Below, piece after piece: positions 1 to 7,936 of a stretch of 16,725 bases of DNA (within the stretch, counting starts at the first letter, position 1; every line of letters begins with the position of its first letter). Source of the DNA: an uncultured Clostridia bacterium (GTDB lineage: Bacteria > Bacillota > Clostridia > Oscillospirales > CAG-272); the NCBI GenBank assembly GCA_937914815.1, contig CALDMI010000111.1:1-16725 (forward strand), in the 5' to 3' direction. A model generated the notes under the pieces. It did no database searches. It saw only the letters and a program-made list of their open reading frames with translations, and had not been told where the DNA came from. The translations under genes were made by a program, and so were the position numbers.

Positions 1-1610
1 ATGTTAAGATAGACCGCTCCGGCGTCATTCTCCGGTTTTCCTGTGGAGACGGAAAAACGCTGCCACATCTCGTCACCGACCGCGTCAGATATTGAGTAGT
101 ACTCCTGCGCGGCATCACCGTATACGACGGAGTAGCGTATGCTTTTTACTCCGGGATATGCCTTCGCATATGTCCCGTCGTCATATGTTTCATAGTAGGA
201 GAGATTGTATAGCGGGAGATAACCGAGCATGCCGGATGTTGCGGTGTTTCCGCTGTATGTATATCCGTTGCCGTCGGTTTTTACATCTATTGCCGTACCG
301 TACCATTTTTTTGTGAGGTCGTTTGCTATTGTGACGGCGCTTTTTACCGTCGCGGTGTTGGAACTTACAATATCAAAGGAAACCTCTGATACGGTGGTGC
401 CGGAATTTTTCACGGTGGCGGTCAGCTTAACAGTTGATGTTGTCGGTGTAAAGAGTATTGTCTCTGTGCCCGGTGACTCCGGAGAAGTGAATACTGTGGC
501 TCCGGTCTCGTCGTATGAAGTATAGACGACGGTGAGATCCGTGAACTGGAATGATACGGGGAGGTAACAATCGCGGTTTATTATGTAGGTGTTGATAGTT
601 GCGCCGTCAATTTCCGTCTCGCCCCAGTAGCGGGAGAGGTGGCGGGTTATTACCGCACACATCGCGGATGACTGCGCTGCCACGGTCGAGATGTCAGGCA
701 CATGGAGAGGGAAAACACAGGTATATTCCGTACCGGCGTCCCCTGCGGTTACTGTAACCGTGATACTGCCTTCGCCGGCGTTCCCGGTGAGTTTTCCGTC
801 TTTTGTCACCACATTGCCGTCGGCGGAATATGCGACCGTTACACCCGGATAGCCGAGGTATGAGAGAGGTAAGTCGGCATCTGTGAACAGATAAGAGCAG
901 GGGAGTGCGCCGTGTGTGTCGCAGTCATCCATGTAATGGCGGAAAAAGTCCGAAGATGTAAATTCGGTTTTTGCGGACACCGCGGTGTAGTTGTCCCGTG
1001 CCGTAAGTACATTTGTCATATCGGCAAGAGATCCTGCAACACTGCGGAAGAAATTATATGCGATAAATGTCGGGTCTGCCGAGAGGATATGAAGCCTTTC
1101 CGGGAGGGAAGAGAAACTGCCGTTATCGAGCGCACCGATTTCAATGCCGTCAAAGAATACGGCTGCCCTCGGTGTGTCTGCGTATATACCGCCGTCTGCG
1201 TCTCCGTCAACTATAAACCGCCCGTCTGATATGACTATTGAGCCGGAATAGCTGTGCCGTACGGTCAGCGTGTGCCCGCCGAGGTAGAGTGTATGCCCGG
1301 CGAGCGAGAGATGTACATCCGCGGTTATCTCAAGATCCCGCGGGAGCGTTATATCTGCCGCGAGCTTTACTGTTTTCCGCGATTTCCCTCCGGTTCCCGC
1401 GACGGCGGAGGAGTCGTTGTAGGTTTCTGCCTGCGTCGCCGCGAACAGCTCAGAAAAATCGGAGACCGTAATTGTGTTAACGGTCGGGTCGATTTCTATA
1501 TCCGGCTCGCTGTCCCGCGTAACGGAGAAATATGCATATGCGGCTATCGAAAACGCGAGCAAGAGGACAATCAATGCCGCCGCTGAAATGATTTTTGTTT
1601 TTCTTTTCAT
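1..1610 (-). CDS. Exported surface protein, SipW-type-like signal peptide, C-terminus beyond window
   Basis: Open frame from an ATG at 1610 to the window edge (about 536 codons, 3' end missing). The start follows a GGAG site 9-10 nt upstream. Residues 1-28 are a basic N-terminus plus a hydrophobic run ending in A-Y-A-Y-F-S, which resembles the signals of SipW-processed TasA-like proteins. Next comes a beta-rich stretch with a repeated GHTLYLGGHTL motif (about residues 95-125), then an Ig-like segment (SYLGYPGVTVAYSADGNVVT, then DGKLTGNAGEGSITVTV), then further beta-rich sequence rich in Thr and Ser. No enzymatic motif is visible. It lies 40 nt behind the giant protein gene and is probably cotranscribed with it under the c-di-GMP riboswitch. 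Module order and local motifs match the giant protein, so I infer a tandem paralogue. The surface-adhesion role is inference. The start is fairly sure; a TTG at about 1661 in the same frame lacks a ribosome binding site. Confidence 0.8.
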   Translation of the reverse strand, partial: MKRKTKIISAAALIVLLLAFSIAAYAYFSVTRDSEPDIEIDPTVNTITVSDFSELFAATQAETYNDSSAVAGTGGKSRKTVKLAADITLPRDLEITADVHLSLAGHTLYLGGHTLTVRHSYSGSIVISDGRFIVDGDADGGIYADTPRAAVFFDGIEIGALDNGSFSSLPERLHILSADPTFIAYNFFRSVAGSLADMTNVLTARDNYTAVSAKTEFTSSDFFRHYMDDCDTHGALPCSYLFTDADLPLSYLGYPGVTVAYSADGNVVTKDGKLTGNAGEGSITVTVTAGDAGTEYTCVFPLHVPDISTVAAQSSAMCAVITRHLSRYWGETEIDGATINTYIINRDCYLPVSFQFTDLTVVYTSYDETGATVFTSPESPGTETILFTPTTSTVKLTATVKNSGTTVSEVSFDIVSSNTATVKSAVTIANDLTKKWYGTAIDVKTDGNGYTYSGNTATSGMLGYLPLYNLSYYETYDDGTYAKAYPGVKSIRYSVVYGDAAQEYYSISDAVGDEMWQRFSVSTGKPENDAGAVYLN

Positions 1611-1615
1611 CTTTT

Positions 1616-1628
1616 CGGTCTCCGACCG
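1616..1628 (-). promoter_or_regulatory. Small hairpin around the ribosome binding site of the second surface-protein gene
   Basis: On the minus strand CGGTC-GGA-GACCG forms a perfect 5-bp stem with a 3-nt loop, ending 5 nt before the ATG at 1610. The GGAG ribosome binding site lies in the loop and the first stem base. It could lower translation of this gene relative to the giant protein upstream. The fold is seen in the sequence; the effect is inference. Confidence 0.4.
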
Positions 1629-1650
1629 TTTGTTCCTTTCATGTATTTGC

Positions 1651-4600
1651 TTATCCGACAAGGTATACACGGAATATGCGCTTATATTCTGCGCCGTCTA
1701 TAATGACAACCGCGGTTATATCTGCGTAGACACTGCCACCGGTTCCGGAATAGTCCTGACTGCTTGTGATGTACAGCCTGTCGTTCTTTATCCGGTATGC
1801 GCCGGATGCGGTTCCACTCTCGTCTATGCCGAGGAGAGGGATAGCGTCGGTAAATCTGCTGAGATAGTAATAGCCGTATTCGCCGCGCGTCATGACATAG
1901 AACTTGTTTCCTGCGTAGAAGTTAGTACCTTTGGTGAGGTAGTATATGCCTCCGGTTTCGGTGGCATTCAGCGGCAGATTCTGAAATTCGCTGGCGTTCA
2001 CCTGTTGGCAGATTCTCTTTCCGCCGTTCGCGTCATCGTAGGTAAATGCCGTGCCGTCATCATTCCATATAATGCGGTATACACACCCCGGTGTGTATGC
2101 ATGTCCGTTCACCGTGACGGTGAGCGTGCCACTGTAATATACATACATGCCGAGATAGTTGCCGCGCCGCGGGTCATCTTTTATGGCGTTTGCCTCGGCG
2201 AGTATGCTCTCCATTGTGACGCCGGTGGCGGTCGCTGAATAGGTCAACTCCGTGTCCACCCATGTCAACTTGTTCCCGGAGAACGCGAGACGATAGAAAC
2301 GGTTGCGCGTGAATGAGCAGGATGTCGGGTTTCCGTTTTCAATATAATAATCGGAACCGTCTGCGCCGGTATAAAGATATACGCTTTCCGGTTGCTTTCC
2401 GGCAGCAATATCCGAAAGGCGCAACATCTCGGAGGCAAGACTGGTTGAATCCGTTATTTCTCTGACAGATGAAATGTAGGTTTCCGAAGATGATGTGTAG
2501 GAATCACCGAATACCATATTATTTTTCATTACGGTTTCAAGCTCTTCGGGAAGTGCAGCTACAATTGCATCGACGCTTAAATCTGTGAGCGACGAAACTG
2601 TGTAGTCCGTGCCGTCGTATGTGTATACAGCTGATGCGGACAATGCAGCATTAACCGTATAAGTTGTGGAGTTGCCCCGAGTAGAAACACGGTATAAGGT
2701 TGTGGCATTGCCGATACTTTCTGTTATATCTACGGTTGATGAAGCGCTTTGAGCATAGTAGTGATTTTGTGAGCTCGTAATAGTAACGCTGCCGGTAAGA
2801 GTTCCGCTATGAGTTACCGTATAGTTGAATTTTTCAACCTCTCCGACGGTATGACCGGCGGTTGCAAGGTATGCTATCAGTGAGGAGACCGAATCCTGTG
2901 AACCTGTGTATTCAAATGTGTATGTAGTTGTGATGTCGGTCGGAATACGGTAAACACCCGTAAATTGAGAAATACCGTTGACGGCGATATTAGTTCCATT
3001 TGATGTACGAAGATAGTAGCTTTGTGTACCGCCGGAAAACAGGCTTGTCCTTGTTCCTTCATTTTTTGTCTCGTCGGTCTTTGTCAGCGTGAGAGAATAT
3101 TTTATATTATCCCATGTGACTGACGGATATGTGAAATCCGGCGTGTCTGTCACTCTGTCCATTTTAACTCCGTTCGCACTGTCGAGTGATACGGAACCAT
3201 CAGAGCCCAGCTTTATGGGGTAGAGATATCCGGGCTGGAGCGTTTCGCCGTTCAGCGTCATGGGGGCGGAGGAGTTGCAATAGAAGTAATTTGTCAGTTG
3301 TCCTATCATTTCGGTGGTGGCTGTTGCTGTGTTGTATGAGTCGAAAAATCCGGTGGCTGTCACGATGTTATCGTAGATCTTGTTTCCGGAGTCGAGCTGC
3401 CAGAATACATTGCTCGCTTCGCCGGTACCGATAATGGATTTCTGAAGCTGAACATACTGACCGTCTATTGTCGAGAGCTCCTTCAGGTATGCCAGTATTT
3501 CTGATGTCTCCGTCCTCGTGAGCAGGACCTTTTCCGCGTGCCGTCCGCTCATACGGTTATCCGGAGAATAGTACACCTTCCCGACATTCATTGAAAGAAC
3601 TGCGAGCGGGTACTCCTTATACTTATCAGAAGCGCCTGCTCCCGAGACATCGAGGTAGGACAGAGATTTGTAATTTGCATTAAGCACGGTGCCGACCGAT
3701 TTCAGACCGTAGTTCATACCGAGGTCAAGGTGTGAGAGGGATGTCATCTCCGAGAGTCCGTCCGGGCTGAATGTTACATAACCGGACGCGCAGTTGTACA
3801 TCGTGAGCTCTTTAAGCTTTCCCGCTATCTGTGAGCCGGATATACGGTTGAAGGTCTTTGTCAGTGAGCCTGTGTGGAGAAACGCGGGAAGTCCTGCGGT
3901 AAATTCGCTTTCGGACTGGCTGTACTCTCCGACGATAGCAAGCTTTGTGAGATTTGTAAAGTGTGTGAGCGCGGTGAGGGAGCCGTCTGCAGATGTTATC
4001 GCCGGATATTTGTTACCGTCGTATTCAACATACTGCGCGGTGTATGCCTTCGGATATCCGAGCGCCGCATACAGCCTTGTTACAAATTCAGAGACTGCGT
4101 TCTCTTCAAGGTATGTCGGCACAGTGGTATAAGAGATGAAAGCGTTACGGAAGCTTGTAAGAGCATTGCTGTTTTGCCAGAACGCATAAAGCACGACTTC
4201 CTCACGCTCGCTTATATACTCGGTATTGTCTTCATTGAAGTAACCGGACTGGAGCGAATTTGAGTTCCACTGTGTGTTGGTTTTTATAAATTCAAAACTG
4301 TTGCCATTTGCGGTTGTATATCTTTGACCAAAAGTCAGTGAACCGCCGTTCGGAGGATTCCCGATAGGGTACGAACTGTCAAAGAAAGCTGATTTCGGGA
4401 AATCCTGCTCATTAAGCGCCCAACGCAGAAGCTCGGTATACTTGAAATATGTCGTACCGTTCGTACCTGAGAGTGACATTGCCACGGAATTGAGTGCGTC
4501 GGGGTCTGATATAACTCTGCTCGGGACTCCGTTTGCGGTGGGAGTGGTAGAGACGGAGGAGAGAAGAGTGTTCCACTCTGCGTCACTTACACCGGTAATA

Positions 4601-7600
4601 CTCTGATAGAACGACTTTATTACCGAGAGCTCGTCCGGATTAAGATACTGCTTTCCGTCTGAGGTAGTCGTCGAGAGAGACATCCCGGAGTAGGTACCGA
4701 CGAGGTATTCATCCGCCGTAACGCGCTCCGAGCCGGTAGCCCACTCTATAAGCCTGAGAAAATCATATACCGCTACATCGTCGGCATTTACGCCGGAGCT
4801 TGCCCGCTTTACATACAGGCGCAGGCTGTCCATCACCTCACCGTGGTTTATTGTCAGCTCCTCGCCGTCATAAATTCCGGAGTACCATGCGCCGCCGTTC
4901 CCGGAGCACCGCTCAATGTCTTTAACAAGAATGTAGGCGGGTGTGTTGTTTCTGATTCCGTCGGTTACAGTTTCAAAGGCAGAGTCAAATCCGACCTTCT
5001 CCTCTGTAGGAAGGTGCCGCATGAGCTGATATTTTACGGTGCTGAACACGCTGTAATTTGAGAAACCGGAATCGTCCGGGCGGATAATCGCGGGGACTGT
5101 CACATAGAGCGAGCGCGTGTCCTCGACCGTCGGTGTGCTCGTGTATTTCACGGTCACATTTATCGGTACGCGGGATTCAACAGACGATGCCTTCGACATG
5201 TCAACCGAAATCCTGTATTCGGAAATAACATGGTAGAAATACTTTCCGGTTCCGTCTATAACCTCGTCTCCGTCAGGGGTTACGGTGACCCCGGCGTCCT
5301 TCGCGGACACATAGTATGCTCCGCGCGAGGTTGTGACCTTTATGTAATACCCGTCGCCGGCTACAGCGTCGTCTCCGTACCCGTCCGGGGAATCGAGCGG
5401 GGCGTATGCCGGACAGCTTACGCCGTTGTAATTCAGCGAGAGCCTTGTATCCGTCGCGGAGAAGATCCCGCCCGACACAGATGTATCAAAGGTTATGGAG
5501 TACTTGGTAGAGCTTAGGCTTGAGGAAGAGAGACTGTATATGACATCGGCGCCGAAATCGCCGCTTTCGGCAATAATCCCGTCGCTTATACGGGAGCGTA
5601 CAATGTTCTTGTATATGTCGATGCCGTTATACTGCTTCTGTACATAGTTGAAAACCTCATCGAGAAGCTCCTTATAGTTTCCGGTTTCGATTATTATATT
5701 CACGGGAGAGGTGTAGACCTCGTCATCACCCGTGAACCTTGCGGTAAGGTTTATCTGCGCGAATGAACTGAATACAGGGGTATTGAGAAGCACCGCCTGC
5801 TCGCCATCGCTGTTTGTGTAGACGGAGATATAGTTGTAGGTAGCGTCCTGTGAATAGATAAGCTCCTCGAGCCCGATGTCTTCATATCCCTCCCACTCGA
5901 GCTTTGCCGTGGTGAGGGTAGTATCCGGAGACGTGAAAGCCTTTGTATAATGGTATTTTGAGGACTGGACGCCGACAGGGAGGAACTGATGAGATTTCAG
6001 AAAATCGTCACTCGTCGTGGATGTGTCGCCCTTCCAGACCTCTTTGAGCGTCAGTGGGCTGAGCTGTGCTATGAAGTTTGAGAAACGGAGCTCGTTATTT
6101 ATGGTGGATACATGGAATGTGTATTTCAGCGTGTAGAGCTTTTCGTTAATACGCACCTTTGCATAAAGTCCGACCTCCTGTCCGTCCTCTGCGCCGCTCT
6201 GTATACGCCCGTCATCGGACATTGCGTCCGGTGCGTCGCTTATCCATTCGATAACCGCGCCGTATTTTCTCACCGATGTCGGGAGGAAGAGATCGGAGGT
6301 TATACTGTCGAGCTTGCCGTTAAGCTCTTCAAGATGCGCGAGGGCGCCGGCGCGGAGAGACTCAAGCACGGTTTCGTCGTCGTTGCCGAAGATTTTGAAG
6401 GAGTAAACAAAGTCCTCTGCGCCGTCAATATGAAGAGTCAGGAAAGAGGGAAGTGTCGCGTCGCGCGCGGGCGCCTTTATGACAGAACCGGAGAGAGTGA
6501 GGTCTGGCGCAGCCAATGTTATTGCATTACCGAGATAGAATGAGAGGGACGAAAGCGCGTCTGCAGATGTCCCCTGATTTATTCCGCGCCCTATAATTTT
6601 TTCAATTTTTCCGGCGAGTAGCGCGCGGACCTTGTCCGGTGAGTAGCTCCGTACGGTTACGGCGGAGGAGTAGGTCGATGATGCGTCCGTCCCGTCGGAA
6701 AGCGAGAGCCCGGATATATCGAGCGCCGAGTCGGCAGAATCGAGAATAATACTGCCGCCGAATGTCGGGAGTGAAGTAAAGTGCTTTGAGGATGTTATCA
6801 CACCGTCGGACAAGAATGTAATACTCCCGCTCCCGGAAACGGAGTATCCGTAGAGGTCTATTATCACGGGATTTTTGAAGGTGTAGTTCTTCGTGAGAGC
6901 AAAGGAAGATGTAATCACTATACGCGGATTGCCTGTGCCGCTGTTTCCGGGGGTCAGAATACCGGAGCTTATATCATCTGCGGCATGGGAAAATTCCTCC
7001 TCCGTACTGACAAATATATAGTCACGCGCATCCGCATTTAGTGCCGTGTCTGTTATCGCGAGTGTGAATTTTGAGCCGGCGTATGCCTCTGCCGCGGTAT
7101 GGAGACGTAAAGATACAGTGTGTGCGTCGTTGTTACCTGCGGGGAGCGCATGTTTTTCGGGAAAGTTGTATGTTCCGGCTTCTGTGAGATTTGCGAGTGT
7201 CCCGGCGTATTCACCGTCATAGTAGACCAGAACGGAACTCTTTACGGTCATTGCAAGGTCGCCGAGTGTACTTACTACCGTGCCGTCGACAGTTAGAGAT
7301 TTTACGGCTAATGATATCGAATGAATAAGGTTGGTTGAGGTTTTGTTGCTCATATTGAGAGAGAACGAGACCTCGCTGTCTGTTTTATCAAGCGTAAAAC
7401 TCCTTTGTGACGATGTGACGGATTTTCCGGAGACGAGCTCGGTTATATCGAGCGTGATCTTGTCGTTATCAATATTGCCTGAATTTATATCACCGTTCCC
7501 GCGGACAAATGAGCGCAGGAAAACAACTCCCGACGCCGCAATGGCGAGGAGAAGAAATACAGCTATCGCAACCCGGAGCGAGAGAAAAGTTCTGCGCCCC

Positions 7601-7620
7601 ATCTTGCTTTGTTCTTTCAT
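1651..7620 (-). CDS. Giant membrane-anchored or secreted multidomain surface protein (1989 aa)
   Basis: The ATG at 7620 follows AAAGGAG (7626-7632) by 5 nt. Residues 1-16 are basic and 17-35 hydrophobic, giving a signal peptide or signal anchor with the bulk outside. Residues about 55-200 are beta-rich. An atrophied bacterial Ig-like domain lies near 430-510 (LDSITSDLFLPTSV, then AVIEWISDAPDAMSDDGRI). A segment like Listeria/Bacteroides repeats is near 1085-1135 (NGGSLTFGQRY ending in VVLYAFW). Leucine-rich repeats fill about 1215-1390 (LTALTHFTNLTKLAI; MTSLSHLDLGMN; KSLSYLDVSGAG). The rest to 1989 is Ser/Thr/Tyr-rich beta sequence. No LPxTG signal, S-layer-homology or choline-binding repeat is seen at the C-terminus, so attachment is probably through the N-terminal helix or by unknown means. 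No catalytic motif was found. It is the first gene behind the c-di-GMP-I riboswitch and lies 40 nt before a shorter paralogue. An adhesin or matrix role is inference from domain types and regulation. Confidence 0.85.
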   Translation of the reverse strand: MKEQSKMGRRTFLSLRVAIAVFLLLAIAASGVVFLRSFVRGNGDINSGNIDNDKITLDITELVSGKSVTSSQRSFTLDKTDSEVSFSLNMSNKTSTNLIHSISLAVKSLTVDGTVVSTLGDLAMTVKSSVLVYYDGEYAGTLANLTEAGTYNFPEKHALPAGNNDAHTVSLRLHTAAEAYAGSKFTLAITDTALNADARDYIFVSTEEEFSHAADDISSGILTPGNSGTGNPRIVITSSFALTKNYTFKNPVIIDLYGYSVSGSGSITFLSDGVITSSKHFTSLPTFGGSIILDSADSALDISGLSLSDGTDASSTYSSAVTVRSYSPDKVRALLAGKIEKIIGRGINQGTSADALSSLSFYLGNAITLAAPDLTLSGSVIKAPARDATLPSFLTLHIDGAEDFVYSFKIFGNDDETVLESLRAGALAHLEELNGKLDSITSDLFLPTSVRKYGAVIEWISDAPDAMSDDGRIQSGAEDGQEVGLYAKVRINEKLYTLKYTFHVSTINNELRFSNFIAQLSPLTLKEVWKGDTSTTSDDFLKSHQFLPVGVQSSKYHYTKAFTSPDTTLTTAKLEWEGYEDIGLEELIYSQDATYNYISVYTNSDGEQAVLLNTPVFSSFAQINLTARFTGDDEVYTSPVNIIIETGNYKELLDEVFNYVQKQYNGIDIYKNIVRSRISDGIIAESGDFGADVIYSLSSSSLSSTKYSITFDTSVSGGIFSATDTRLSLNYNGVSCPAYAPLDSPDGYGDDAVAGDGYYIKVTTSRGAYYVSAKDAGVTVTPDGDEVIDGTGKYFYHVISEYRISVDMSKASSVESRVPINVTVKYTSTPTVEDTRSLYVTVPAIIRPDDSGFSNYSVFSTVKYQLMRHLPTEEKVGFDSAFETVTDGIRNNTPAYILVKDIERCSGNGGAWYSGIYDGEELTINHGEVMDSLRLYVKRASSGVNADDVAVYDFLRLIEWATGSERVTADEYLVGTYSGMSLSTTTSDGKQYLNPDELSVIKSFYQSITGVSDAEWNTLLSSVSTTPTANGVPSRVISDPDALNSVAMSLSGTNGTTYFKYTELLRWALNEQDFPKSAFFDSSYPIGNPPNGGSLTFGQRYTTANGNSFEFIKTNTQWNSNSLQSGYFNEDNTEYISEREEVVLYAFWQNSNALTSFRNAFISYTTVPTYLEENAVSEFVTRLYAALGYPKAYTAQYVEYDGNKYPAITSADGSLTALTHFTNLTKLAIVGEYSQSESEFTAGLPAFLHTGSLTKTFNRISGSQIAGKLKELTMYNCASGYVTFSPDGLSEMTSLSHLDLGMNYGLKSVGTVLNANYKSLSYLDVSGAGASDKYKEYPLAVLSMNVGKVYYSPDNRMSGRHAEKVLLTRTETSEILAYLKELSTIDGQYVQLQKSIIGTGEASNVFWQLDSGNKIYDNIVTATGFFDSYNTATATTEMIGQLTNYFYCNSSAPMTLNGETLQPGYLYPIKLGSDGSVSLDSANGVKMDRVTDTPDFTYPSVTWDNIKYSLTLTKTDETKNEGTRTSLFSGGTQSYYLRTSNGTNIAVNGISQFTGVYRIPTDITTTYTFEYTGSQDSVSSLIAYLATAGHTVGEVEKFNYTVTHSGTLTGSVTITSSQNHYYAQSASSTVDITESIGNATTLYRVSTRGNSTTYTVNAALSASAVYTYDGTDYTVSSLTDLSVDAIVAALPEELETVMKNNMVFGDSYTSSSETYISSVREITDSTSLASEMLRLSDIAAGKQPESVYLYTGADGSDYYIENGNPTSCSFTRNRFYRLAFSGNKLTWVDTELTYSATATGVTMESILAEANAIKDDPRRGNYLGMYVYYSGTLTVTVNGHAYTPGCVYRIIWNDDGTAFTYDDANGGKRICQQVNASEFQNLPLNATETGGIYYLTKGTNFYAGNKFYVMTRGEYGYYYLSRFTDAIPLLGIDESGTASGAYRIKNDRLYITSSQDYSGTGGSVYADITAVVIIDGAEYKRIFRVYLVG

Positions 7621-7650
7621 GTATACTCCTTTGCACTATAACGGACATGC

Positions 7651-7693
7651 AAAAAAGAGCCAGCCCGTCACAGAAAATGCAACTGGCTGGCTC
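7651..7693 (-). terminator. Riboswitch-controlled intrinsic terminator in the giant-gene leader
   Basis: On the minus strand GAGCCAGCC (7685-7693) pairs perfectly with GGCTGGCTC (7657-7665), followed at once by six T (7651-7656). The 5' arm is shared with the 3' half of the c-di-GMP-I aptamer, so the two folds exclude each other. The terminator lies about 20 nt before the ribosome binding site of the giant gene, in a position to abort its transcription. Confidence 0.9.
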
Positions 7694-7745
7694 ATCAAGC
7701 CCCTATAGCTTTGCGTCACAGCCTTTCGACTGCTTTGCCGATAAT
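7677..7745 (-). promoter_or_regulatory. Cyclic di-GMP-I (GEMM-I) riboswitch aptamer
   Basis: Read on the minus strand, the leader contains the GEMM-I hallmarks in order: GGCAAA (7734-7739), a hairpin capped by a GAAA tetraloop (CAG-TCGAAAGG-CTG), the core GACGCAAAGC, the GC-rich arm GGGGCT...AGCC, and the closing AGCCAGTTGC. The G before CAAA (7738) matches the ligand-contacting guanine known from the Vibrio Vc2 aptamer. GCAA and TTGC form a short P1; beyond 4 bp this helix is imperfect, which is weaker than usual. The 3' strand AGCCAGCC is also the 5' arm of the terminator at 7651-7693. Ligand binding should therefore free the RNA polymerase to read through, making this an ON switch. The aptamer is recognised from motif; the direction of control is inferred from the overlap. 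Confidence 0.85.
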
Positions 7746-7763
7746 TATTTGTTTATCATGCTT

Positions 7764-7792
7764 ATTATAATATATTCAATTCTCTTTGTCAA
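7764..7792 (-). promoter_or_regulatory. Perfect-consensus sigma-A promoter for riboswitch leader and giant gene
   Basis: On the minus strand TTGACA (7787-7792), a 17-bp AT-rich spacer and TATAAT (7764-7769) match the vegetative consensus exactly. Transcription should start near 7757, giving a leader of about 135 nt that contains the complete aptamer and terminator. Such a strong promoter suits a system in which control is exerted after initiation by the riboswitch. Confidence 0.9.
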
Positions 7793-7841
7793 TAGTCAAA
7801 GGTGTATTTTTTGCTACTTAATTATTAATAAAGTAAAAATG

Positions 7842-7870
7842 TTGACTTGCGTCCTTTTTTGTGCTATCAT
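7842..7870 (+). promoter_or_regulatory. Sigma-A promoter of the divergent 289-aa gene
   Basis: TTGACT (7842-7847), 17-bp spacer, TATCAT (7865-7870). The predicted start near 7877 leaves a 60-nt leader before the ATG at 7937. The -35 boxes of this and the minus-strand promoter are about 50 bp apart, separated by AT-rich DNA, so the two do not overlap. Confidence 0.75.
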
Positions 7871-7936
7871 TTATAAAAAAGCTGAAAAATGTCGGGAAAG
7901 GTCGCGCGGTGCGATGCTTCGGGAGGAGAAAATGGT

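Noticed and set aside
1474..2238. Long plus-strand open frame of 254 codons across the surface-protein junction
   Set aside because: It is antisense to two well-supported genes, lacks a ribosome binding site and family motifs, and its Val/Cys/Tyr-rich composition is that of a mirror frame.
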